NCBI GenBank assembly: GCA_903941095.1
Contig: CAJANN010000366.1
Location: 1 to 64,000, forward strand
DNA from: an uncultured Rhodospirillaceae bacterium
GTDB lineage: Bacteria > Pseudomonadota > Alphaproteobacteria > Rhodospirillales > Magnetospirillaceae
Reading direction: 5' to 3'
Length of the DNA: 64,000 nt
Below the pieces are notes generated by a model, which saw only the letters and a program-made list of their open reading frames with translations, did not search any database and had not been told where the DNA came from. The translations under genes and the position numbers were made by a program. This document shows positions 54,850-62,444 of the stretch, one piece after another; the stretch's first letter is position 1; each line of letters starts with the position of its first letter.

Positions 54850-55329
54850 ATGACCATCTGCCCCTGCGGCTCGGGCCGCGGTTTCGACGAATGCTGTGCC
54901 CCCATCCTGGCCGGAAATCCGGCATCGGGACCGGAAGCCCTGATGCGTTCGCGCTACAGCGCCTTCGTCAAAGGCGACGTCGATTATCTTGACCGCACCC
55001 TGGCGCCGGAAGCCCTGGCCGACTATGACCGTTCTGAAACCGAAACGCTGGTCAAGGAAGCGCGGTGGCAGGGACTGGAAGTCCGCTCCAGCACGATGGA
55101 CGCCGATTCCGGCACCGGGCAGGTGGAATTCGTCGCCCGCTACACCGTGCGGACCAAGCCGTTCGTGCACCACGAACTGGCCTCGTTCCGCCGGCAGGAC
55201 GGGCAGTGGCTTTATGTCGACGGGGTGATGAATCCCCGCCCGGCACCGCGGGTCGCCGCCAAGGTCGGCCGCAACGATCCCTGCCCCTGCGGCTCGGGGC
55301 AGAAATACAAGAAGTGCTGCGGCGCCTGA
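54850..55329 (+). CDS. YchJ-family protein with N- and C-terminal SEC-C metal-binding motifs
   Basis: [17 protein letters not shown]..., [18 protein letters not shown]. Confidence 0.93.
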   Translation: MTICPCGSGRGFDECCAPILAGNPASGPEALMRSRYSAFVKGDVDYLDRTLAPEALADYDRSETETLVKEARWQGLEVRSSTMDADSGTGQVEFVARYTVRTKPFVHHELASFRRQDGQWLYVDGVMNPRPAPRVAAKVGRNDPCPCGSGQKYKKCCGA

Positions 55330-55331
55330 GT

Positions 55332-55462
55332 CTCATACGAAGCCCGGATGATTCATTCGGGTTTCGTATCCAGCGCCCATACAAGGGCGCCGCAGCGGCC
55401 GCGGATGCGGCCGCCCGGCGAGGGCTTGGGAACCCGAATTAATCATTTTGGTTCCGTATCAG
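55332..55462. repeat. Structured palindromic repeat, copy B (three hairpins, terminal inverted repeats)
   Basis: ATACGAAgCCCG/CGGGtTTCGTAT; GCGCCC-atacaa-GGGCGC; GCGGCCGC-ggat-GCGGCCGC; shared box CGCCCGGCGAGGGCTTG (55412-55428). Confidence 0.8.
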
Positions 55463-57015
55463 TCTTCCGGCCGGGTCCGGTACAGCTGGAAGCCGCGGCC
55501 CTCGAACACCGGAACCAGCCGGTCGGGGTCGGGGTTGGCGGCGCCCGGCCGGGTATAGATGATAAATAGGTAATCGTAACGACCCGGCCAGCCGTCCCAG
55601 AAGCGCGGGCTGCCGGGAATCGCCCCGTCGGCCGAGGCCAGCAGCTGGCTGACGCTGGGCGGGTCGCCGTCGTCGCGGTCGACCAGGGCGGCGTAATCCG
55701 GCCGGATCGACAAAACCTGCTTGCCGGGCACGGCGAAGATGGTCGAGACCAGGGCGTCGCGTTCGATGATCGCCCACAGCGGCGTATGGCTCAGGGCCTG
55801 TTCCATGACCGCGCCGCCCACCGGCTCGTCGGCATGGGCCACCAGCACCGTGCTGCCGCGCGGCATCGAGCCGACGGCGGCGCGCATGTCGCGCGAGATG
55901 CCGGCCAGATCCTGCCAGTTGGCCTGGACCTCGACGCAGCGCGCCAGGGTCAGGGCCGAGATGAAGGCGTAAAAGGTCACCCGGGGCAGCCGTCCGCGCA
56001 GGTCGGGCGCCAGGAAGCCGATCAGCAGGAACATCAGGGCCACCGGCAGCCGCTGGTCGGCGATCCACGAGCCGAACAATTGCCGCGGCATCGCCAGGAA
56101 CACCGCCGATCCCAGTCCCAGCAGCAACCAGCCGGCGCCGTGCAGGCGCAGCAGGTCGCGCCGGGCCAGCCAGATGCCGGCCCCCAGCAGGCAGGCGGCG
56201 AAAATCATGTCGACCGAATCGCGGTACAGCTGGACCGCCAGCCAGATGCCGTCCAGCTTGCCGTGCGATTCCCAGACGTTGACATGCGACAGCCCCAGCG
56301 TCGGACTGGCCAGGATCAGCGGCAGCACCGGCACGAAGGGCAGGCCGAAGGCCAGCAGGTCGGCCACGGGCCGCTGCGGCCGCCGCAGGCCCAGGCGCCA
56401 CAGCTCGAAGGCCAGCAGGCCCAGGCCGTACAGCCCGACGGCGAACAGATGGCACAGAAACAGCACCAGGACACACAGCGCCGAGGCGAAGGCCCGGCGC
56501 CAGACCGACCGCTCGCGCACGGCGATCCACAGGGCCACCCCCCACAGGGCGATGCCCAGGCCCAGCAGATAATTGACCAGCCCGTACAGGAAGATGCCGT
56601 TATAGACCAGCGGGAAGGCCAGCAGCGGCCACGGCGACAGGCGGCCCCACAGCGCCCGGTGGACGGCCATCGGGCCGGTCACCAGCAGCAGGACCAGCAG
56701 GACCAGGAAAATCTGGCTGGCCGCCAGCAGGCCCAGGTGATGGGCCAGGGGCGGGACCAGCACGTCCATGATCAGATTGGGGATGATCGCCCATTGCACG
56801 TCGTAGAAGCGGGCCAGGACCGGGTTTTCGTCCAGGCTGGCCATCACTCCCATGCGGGCGACATGGTTGATGAAGTCGGTCAGCGGCGGCATCTCGGTCG
56901 ACAGGATCGGCGTGACCACTGCCAGCAGCAGGCCGGTGAAAGCCAGGGGGAACAGCCGGCCGCCGACCAGACCGGACAGAACGGGCCAGCGCAGGGCGGC
57001 GAACGAGCGGGGCAT
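55459..57015 (-). CDS. Polytopic membrane protein, possibly glycan-related
   Basis: About 10 hydrophobic segments, C-terminal soluble domain; family not recognised. Confidence 0.7.
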   Translation of the reverse strand: MPRSFAALRWPVLSGLVGGRLFPLAFTGLLLAVVTPILSTEMPPLTDFINHVARMGVMASLDENPVLARFYDVQWAIIPNLIMDVLVPPLAHHLGLLAASQIFLVLLVLLLVTGPMAVHRALWGRLSPWPLLAFPLVYNGIFLYGLVNYLLGLGIALWGVALWIAVRERSVWRRAFASALCVLVLFLCHLFAVGLYGLGLLAFELWRLGLRRPQRPVADLLAFGLPFVPVLPLILASPTLGLSHVNVWESHGKLDGIWLAVQLYRDSVDMIFAACLLGAGIWLARRDLLRLHGAGWLLLGLGSAVFLAMPRQLFGSWIADQRLPVALMFLLIGFLAPDLRGRLPRVTFYAFISALTLARCVEVQANWQDLAGISRDMRAAVGSMPRGSTVLVAHADEPVGGAVMEQALSHTPLWAIIERDALVSTIFAVPGKQVLSIRPDYAALVDRDDGDPPSVSQLLASADGAIPGSPRFWDGWPGRYDYLFIIYTRPGAANPDPDRLVPVFEGRGFQLYRTRPED

Positions 57016-57047
57016 GGAATCCTTGCAGGCTAGGGCGGCCGCGGGGT

Positions 57048-58151
57048 TCAGAACAGGACGGCGTCACCGTCATAGGCGCTGAGATACCACGCCGGGGGGG
57101 GCGGCTGTCCATCTTTCATGCGAAAGAAGCACGGCCAGGTGGGCAAGGATCGGGTCAAGGCCCCCAGTCCGGCGACCACCCGCTGCACCGGCTCGGCCAT
57201 GCCGCCGATTTCCACGACATGGGCACCGTCGGCGGCCCCCAGCCGGACCGCCGCCGCGATCAGGTCGGCGATGGTGGCCGGATCGTCGCCGCGGACCAGC
57301 AGGGCGGCGATCCGCCAGCGGACCAGACCGATGGCCGGCGCATCGTCGCGCAGCATCAGGGCATAGCCGTCCAGCGTCTGTCCGTCGCCTGCCGTCAGCA
57401 CCCTCAGCCCGTTGCGGGCGGCATGCGGGGCGACGTGCCAGGCCAGGGCGGCGCTGCCCCGGTCGGCCAGCAGGCGGTCCGGCTGGTCCCGGCGTCTGGC
57501 GGCGAACAGGTCGTCGAATCGGCCGTCGAATCCGCCCGCGTCCGAGACGCCGATGGCCCGGCGCGGTGCGGGTGGCCAGCGCAGCCGCGCCGGAACGGCG
57601 GCCAGCGGGGCGGCCAGATGGGCCAGGCCGGCACCGCGCCAGCCTTTCTTGCGCAGCATCGCCGCCAGAAAGCCGCCGCTGCCGACCACCCACAGGGCGG
57701 TGCGGTCCAGGTCGGGCTGAGGCACTGCGATGCCGCCGTAGCGGTCGAACAGACGCCCGGTCGCCTTGATGCCGGTGGTGACCAGGATCATGTCGGCATG
57801 GGGTTGGGCGAAATAGGCGTCGGACAGCAGGGCGGTGGCGGTCCGATGCGCCTTGTCGACGCCCCACTGGCTGGCGATGGCCACGGCCAGCCGCGTTTCG
57901 CCCAGAAAATAGGTCTGGGCGTAATTGGCGAAGAAGCCGACCATCCGGCCGCCGCTTTCCAGCACCCAGCCGGGCAGCGGGTCGCACCCGTCATGCCGCA
58001 GGGCCGGGTTGTCCACCCACAGACGGCGCCAGTGGGCGGCGATCGCCGCCTCGCCCGCCGGCATGACCAGGCCCAGCCGGCGCAGCAGCTCGGTGGCCTG
58101 GGGACCGTCGGCCGGGGTGGCGACGCGAAGGGTGTGGGACGACGCGGTCAT
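57048..58151 (-). CDS. GNAT-like acyltransferase
   Basis: LRVATPADGPQATELLRRLGLVMP..., WVLESGGRMVGFFANYAQTYFLGETRLAVAIASQWGVDKAHR. Confidence 0.7.
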   Translation of the reverse strand: MTASSHTLRVATPADGPQATELLRRLGLVMPAGEAAIAAHWRRLWVDNPALRHDGCDPLPGWVLESGGRMVGFFANYAQTYFLGETRLAVAIASQWGVDKAHRTATALLSDAYFAQPHADMILVTTGIKATGRLFDRYGGIAVPQPDLDRTALWVVGSGGFLAAMLRKKGWRGAGLAHLAAPLAAVPARLRWPPAPRRAIGVSDAGGFDGRFDDLFAARRRDQPDRLLADRGSAALAWHVAPHAARNGLRVLTAGDGQTLDGYALMLRDDAPAIGLVRWRIAALLVRGDDPATIADLIAAAVRLGAADGAHVVEIGGMAEPVQRVVAGLGALTRSLPTWPCFFRMKDGQPPPPAWYLSAYDGDAVLF

Positions 58152-58975
58152 CCGCGCTCCAGCAGAAAGGCGCGCAGCTGGTAATCCGGGTCGTTGGCCA
58201 GGGTGTGGTCGCGCCTGATGAGGAAAGGCGAATCGCCGGCCCGGGTCGGGCCGCGCGCCGTGGTGGCGAACGAGACATAGCCGGCCCGCCGGGCGACGTC
58301 CGGGTCGCGGCCCGGGACGAAGTCGCCGCCGGGCTGGCCCCACGGGCAGCAGAAATGCCGGCATTCCATGTCCAGTTCGGCCTCGATGCGCTGCTTCGAC
58401 ACCGCCAGTTCGGCCAGGACGCCGTCCTCGTTCAAGGCCGACAGCCGGGCGTGGCCGTGGGTGTGCGAGCCCACCACCATGCCGGCGTCGCGCAAGGCCC
58501 GGCAATCGTCCCAGCTCATGAATTCCATCAGACGCTGCTCGCCGGGATAGAAATCCAGCAGCATGGCGCGGTCCGCCACCGGGTCGGTGCCGATGAAGCG
58601 GGTGGCGACGAAGAAGGCGGCGCCGGCGCCGTGCTCGGCCAGGATCGGTGCGGCGTGGGTGATGCAGCTTTTGAAGCCGTCATCGAAACTGAGGCAGAAA
58701 TAGCGGCCGTCGATCGGGTCGCCGGATTGCATCAGTCCGACCGCCTGATCCCAGCCCAGGAATTCGCCGTGCCGGCGCATCCAGCGCAATTGCCGGTGGA
58801 AGCCGGCCCGTTCGTCGGCGAAGACGTGATGGTAATAGGGAAAGCGCAAGGCGCCGCGCCGCCCGCGGCCGGGCAGCAGCGACAGGCCCAGCAGGGCGGC
58901 GCGGCGGGCGGCGGCGCGCAGGCGCTGGCCGGGCGACAGGGGGCCGGTGAAGGCGGCGACCGACTGGATGGGCAT
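58148..58975 (-). CDS. Polysaccharide deacetylase family protein
   Basis: FPYYHHVFADER, FCLSFDDGFKSCITHAAPILAEHGAGAAFFVATRFIG, VGSHTHGHARLS. Confidence 0.88.
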   Translation of the reverse strand: MPIQSVAAFTGPLSPGQRLRAAARRAALLGLSLLPGRGRRGALRFPYYHHVFADERAGFHRQLRWMRRHGEFLGWDQAVGLMQSGDPIDGRYFCLSFDDGFKSCITHAAPILAEHGAGAAFFVATRFIGTDPVADRAMLLDFYPGEQRLMEFMSWDDCRALRDAGMVVGSHTHGHARLSALNEDGVLAELAVSKQRIEAELDMECRHFCCPWGQPGGDFVPGRDPDVARRAGYVSFATTARGPTRAGDSPFLIRRDHTLANDPDYQLRAFLLERG

Positions 58976-59529
58976 CAGCATTTCTCCGTCAGGGCCAGAC
59001 GATAGCCGCCGGTCTCGGTCAGCAGCAGGGCGGGATGGTCGGGGTCCGGCTCGATCTTGCGGCGCAGGCGGTAGATGTGGGTTTCCAGCGTGTGGGTGGT
59101 CACGGCGGCGCCATAGCCCCAGACGTCGCTCAGCAGGGTCTGGCGCGGCACCACGCCGCCGCTTCGGGCCAGCAGGGACAGGATCGCCGTTTCCTTGTCG
59201 GTCAGGCGCAGGCGGCGGCCCTGGCCGTCTTCCAGCTGGCGGCCGCCGCAATCCAGCCGCCAGATGCCGAAGCGGGCGCAGGGCGGGTCGTGGCGGGCCA
59301 GGGCCGCGGCGACGGCGGCCAGCAGGGCGCTGGCGCGCACCGGCTTGGCCACGGGAACCAGCGGTACCGGCCCGGTTTCGGTTTCCGGCGGGGCGACGAC
59401 CAGATCGAAGCCTTCCGCCATGCAAGCGGATGGGGTGACGGCATGGCCGGCCGCTTCCAGGATTTCGGCCAGGGTCCGGCGGACCACCGGATCGTCGTCG
59501 ATCAGCAGAAGGCGAGGTGTTTCGGTCAT
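58975..59529 (-). CDS. OmpR-type winged-helix transcriptional regulator with shortened/degenerate receiver
   Basis: PRLLLIDDDPVVRRTLAEILEAAGHAVTPS...; winged helix LTDKETAILSLLARSGGVVPRQTLLSDVWGYGAAVTTHTLETHIYRLRRKIE. Confidence 0.85.
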   Translation of the reverse strand: MTETPRLLLIDDDPVVRRTLAEILEAAGHAVTPSACMAEGFDLVVAPPETETGPVPLVPVAKPVRASALLAAVAAALARHDPPCARFGIWRLDCGGRQLEDGQGRRLRLTDKETAILSLLARSGGVVPRQTLLSDVWGYGAAVTTHTLETHIYRLRRKIEPDPDHPALLLTETGGYRLALTEKC

Positions 59530-59630
59530 GGGGCCCAGATATAAACCAGAAGCATGCGCGGCGGAATGGCGCGGAGGCCTTTTGCCGCCGCCGGAAAACC
59601 GCTATGGTGCCCGCCCCGTATCCGACGATG

Positions 59631-60764
59631 CCCGCCATGACCAAGCCCCTCGACGTTTCTCCAGGCCCCGCCCAGCCCGCTCCGCAGCCTTTGATCGCCG
59701 TGGACCGTGCCGTGGCCGAGCTCAGGCGCGGCGCCGTGGTGGCGGTGCGCGGCGCCGACAGCCGGGTCGCCTATGTCCTGGCCGCCGAGGCGGCGACCGC
59801 CGAAACCCTGAACCAGCTGACCACCCTGGCCGGGTCGCGGCCGTTCCTGATGCTCAGCAACCGCCGGGCCGCCGTTCTGGGCCATGCGGTCGCCGGAGCG
59901 GCGGCCCGGCTTGACGCCGCCGCCGGCTTCGACGCCCTGACGGTGGCGTGGCTGGCCGATCCGGTGGTCCGCGACATTCCGGCGCCGGACTGGCGGCAAT
60001 TGTCCGTTCAGCCGGTCGCCGCCGACACCACCCTGGCCGCCTCGGTGGCGCTGGCCAAGCTGGCCCGGCTGCTGCCGGCGACGATGGCCGCCGTTCCCAC
60101 CGCCGGGGCCTTGCTGCTGTCGGGGGTGGTGGTGGTCGATGCCGCCGACATCGCCGAATACCAGCAGCATGCCGCCCGGTCGCTGCGCAAGGTGTCGGAA
60201 GCCCGGGTGCCGCTGCAGGAGGCCGAAGCCGCCCGCATCGTCGCCTTCCGGCCGGCCGATGGCGGCATCGAACATCTGGCCATCGTCATCGGCGAGCCCG
60301 ATACCGCCCAGCCGGTGCTGGCCCGCCTGCATTCGGAATGCTTCACCGGCGATCTGCTGGGGTCGCTGCGCTGCGATTGCGGCGACCAGCTGCGCGGCGC
60401 CATCGCCGAAATCGCCCAGGCCGGGGCCGGCATCTTGCTGTATCTGTCGCAGGAAGGCCGCGGCATCGGGCTGGTCAACAAGCTGCGGGCCTATCAGTTG
60501 CAGGATGACGGTCTCGATACCCTGGACGCCAACCTGCAACTGGGCTTCGACGACGACGAGCGCATCTATCTGCCGGCGGCGCAGATGCTGCGGCTGCTGG
60601 GGGTCGAAAGCGTGCGGCTGATGACCAACAATCCCCTGAAGGTCGAGGCGCTGGCCGCGCATGGGGTGGTGGTGGCCGAACGGGTGCCCCATGTCTTTCC
60701 GGCCAACGACCACAATCAGTCCTATCTGCGCACCAAGGCGACCAAGGGCGGCCATCTTTTCTAG
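59631..60764 (+). CDS. ribA: GTP cyclohydrolase II with N-terminal degenerate DHBP-synthase-like region
   Basis: LHSECFTGDLLGSLRCDCGDQLRGAI, YLSQEGRGIGLVNKLRAYQLQDDGLDTLDAN, RLMTNNPLKVEAL. Confidence 0.92.
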   Translation, partial: PAMTKPLDVSPGPAQPAPQPLIAVDRAVAELRRGAVVAVRGADSRVAYVLAAEAATAETLNQLTTLAGSRPFLMLSNRRAAVLGHAVAGAAARLDAAAGFDALTVAWLADPVVRDIPAPDWRQLSVQPVAADTTLAASVALAKLARLLPATMAAVPTAGALLLSGVVVVDAADIAEYQQHAARSLRKVSEARVPLQEAEAARIVAFRPADGGIEHLAIVIGEPDTAQPVLARLHSECFTGDLLGSLRCDCGDQLRGAIAEIAQAGAGILLYLSQEGRGIGLVNKLRAYQLQDDGLDTLDANLQLGFDDDERIYLPAAQMLRLLGVESVRLMTNNPLKVEALAAHGVVVAERVPHVFPANDHNQSYLRTKATKGGHLF

Positions 60765-60837
60765 GCGCCCCGGCATTTTCTGCCGCCGGGGGCATCGGCC
60801 CCAAATAAAAATACAATCAAATCAATGACATGTGCTT

Positions 60838-60853
60838 TGGCACTGTGTTTGCA
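60838..60853 (+). promoter_or_regulatory. Sigma-54 (RpoN) promoter
   Basis: TGGCAC-tgtgt-TTGCA, exact match to consensus, 31 bp upstream of ATG 60884. Confidence 0.8.
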
Positions 60854-60883
60854 AAGGTCTGGCTGTCCTTTTCGAGGTTAGCC

Positions 60884-61936
60884 ATGAGCATCAGTGCTGC
60901 CGCCCAGGCCCCGATTTATTCCGATCCCGACCGGCTGGTTCCGTTCCTGCCGTCGGAACGGGCTGACACGGCGCGGGCGGCGGCGGCCGAACGCGCGGCC
61001 GCCGGCACCGGTACCGGCAAGCCGCTGTCGATGTTCGCCGAAGAGGAACCCAGCTTCTGGGACGTTCTGGACGTCATCAACCCGCTGCAGCACATTCCGG
61101 TGGTCAACACGCTGTATCAGGAACTGACCGGCGACAAGATCGGCGTCGGCGCCCGTCTGGCCGGCGGCACCCTGTTCGGCGGACCGATCGGCCTGATCGC
61201 CTCGGCGGTCGGCTGCATGATCGAAGAGGAAACCGGCAAGGATATCGGTGGCCACGTCCTGGCGATGATCAACGGCGACGAAGCCGCTCCGCCGCCCGCC
61301 GTGGCCCAGGCCCAGCCGTCATCCCAGCCCCAGCCCGCATCCCAGCCCCAGCCCGCATCCCAGGCGGAAACTTTTGCCGAGGCGCCGATCGTCACCCTGC
61401 CCGAGCCGGTTGCCGCCGCCGCTCCGGCGGCTGGGCGGATGATGTTTACCGCCGACGGCATGGTCGCCCCCCCTCCGGCCCTGGCCGCCGCCGCCCAGCC
61501 GGCCCAGCCGGCCGAGCCCGCCGCCGTCCAGCAGGTGGCCGCCGCGACCGCCGCGCCGCATCCCGTTGCCCCCCTGGGGCAGGCTCCCTCGCGCTTCATG
61601 CCGTTGCCGGCCCGCAATGCCAGCCTGTCGCCCCAGCCGGTGCCGCTTGTCACCGTGCCGGTTTCCAATTCCGGCAGCCGGTCGAACATGCCGGTGACCG
61701 GGCGCAATGCCGTCACGCAATCCGCCGGACCCAGTGCCCTGGCGGTGCAGAAGGCGATGGCCGAACAGGGGCTGGGGGGACAGGTCCATCCCATGCTGCC
61801 GTCGGCCGGCCAGACGGCGGCGGGATCGCCGCCGGCGGACTGGGTGCAGTCGATGACCAAGGCGCTGGACAAGTATGAACGGGCCGGCAGCCTTGCCGCC
61901 CGGCCCCAGCCCGGCACGACCCTGGACCTGCAATGA
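60884..61936 (+). CDS. Uncharacterised Ala/Pro/Gln-rich protein with conserved-looking N-terminal domain and glycine-zipper-like segment
   Basis: SFWDVLDVINPLQHIPVVNTLYQELTGDKIGVGARLAGGTLFGGPIGLIASAVGCMIEEETGKDIGGHVLAM; SQPQPA repeats. Confidence 0.8.
   Translation: MSISAAAQAPIYSDPDRLVPFLPSERADTARAAAAERAAAGTGTGKPLSMFAEEEPSFWDVLDVINPLQHIPVVNTLYQELTGDKIGVGARLAGGTLFGGPIGLIASAVGCMIEEETGKDIGGHVLAMINGDEAAPPPAVAQAQPSSQPQPASQPQPASQAETFAEAPIVTLPEPVAAAAPAAGRMMFTADGMVAPPPALAAAAQPAQPAEPAAVQQVAAATAAPHPVAPLGQAPSRFMPLPARNASLSPQPVPLVTVPVSNSGSRSNMPVTGRNAVTQSAGPSALAVQKAMAEQGLGGQVHPMLPSAGQTAAGSPPADWVQSMTKALDKYERAGSLAARPQPGTTLDLQ
61321..61356 (+). repeat. Two tandem copies of an 18-bp in-frame repeat
   Basis: atcccagccccagcccgc x2 encoding SQPQPA. 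Confidence 0.9.
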
Positions 61937-62433
61937 CGGTGCTGACGGTTGCCGCCGATGGCCGGCTGCGCTGGCCGGGGGGCGATCATCCCTGCCGGCT
62001 GGGGCGGTCCGGCCCGGTCGCCGACAAGCGGGAAGGCGACGGCGGCACGCCGGTCGGAACATGGCCGCTGCGCCGGGTGCTGTATCGCCCCGATCGTGTC
62101 GCTCCGCCGTCGACCGCCCTGCCGGTCGCCGCCATCGCCCCCGCCGACGGCTGGTGCGACGATCCCCGGCATGCCGACTACAATCGGCCGGTGGCTTTGC
62201 CGCATCCGGCCTCGTGCGAGCGGATGTGGCGGGAAGACGGCCTGTACGATGTCGTGGTGGTGCTGGGGCACAATGACGATCCGCCGGTGCCCGGCCTGGG
62301 CAGCGCCATCTTCCTGCACGTCGCCGACCCGGCCGGCCGGCCGACCGAGGGGTGCGTCGCCCTGGCCCTGCCGGATCTGCTGGCCGTGCTGGCCGCGTGC
62401 GGTCCAGGAGACACCCTGACCGTCCTGTGCTAG
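61933..62433 (+). CDS. L,D-transpeptidase (YkuD) family protein
   Basis: GDGGTPVGTWPLRRVLYRPDR, IFLHVADPAGRPTEGCVALALPDL; ATGA overlap with upstream gene. Confidence 0.87.
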   Translation: MTVLTVAADGRLRWPGGDHPCRLGRSGPVADKREGDGGTPVGTWPLRRVLYRPDRVAPPSTALPVAAIAPADGWCDDPRHADYNRPVALPHPASCERMWREDGLYDVVVVLGHNDDPPVPGLGSAIFLHVADPAGRPTEGCVALALPDLLAVLAACGPGDTLTVLC

Positions 62434-62444
62434 AAGCACGGATC

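Noticed and set aside
61321-61363. Possible CRISPR-like tandem repeat
   Set aside because: 18-bp in-frame coding repeat (SQPQPA) without spacers
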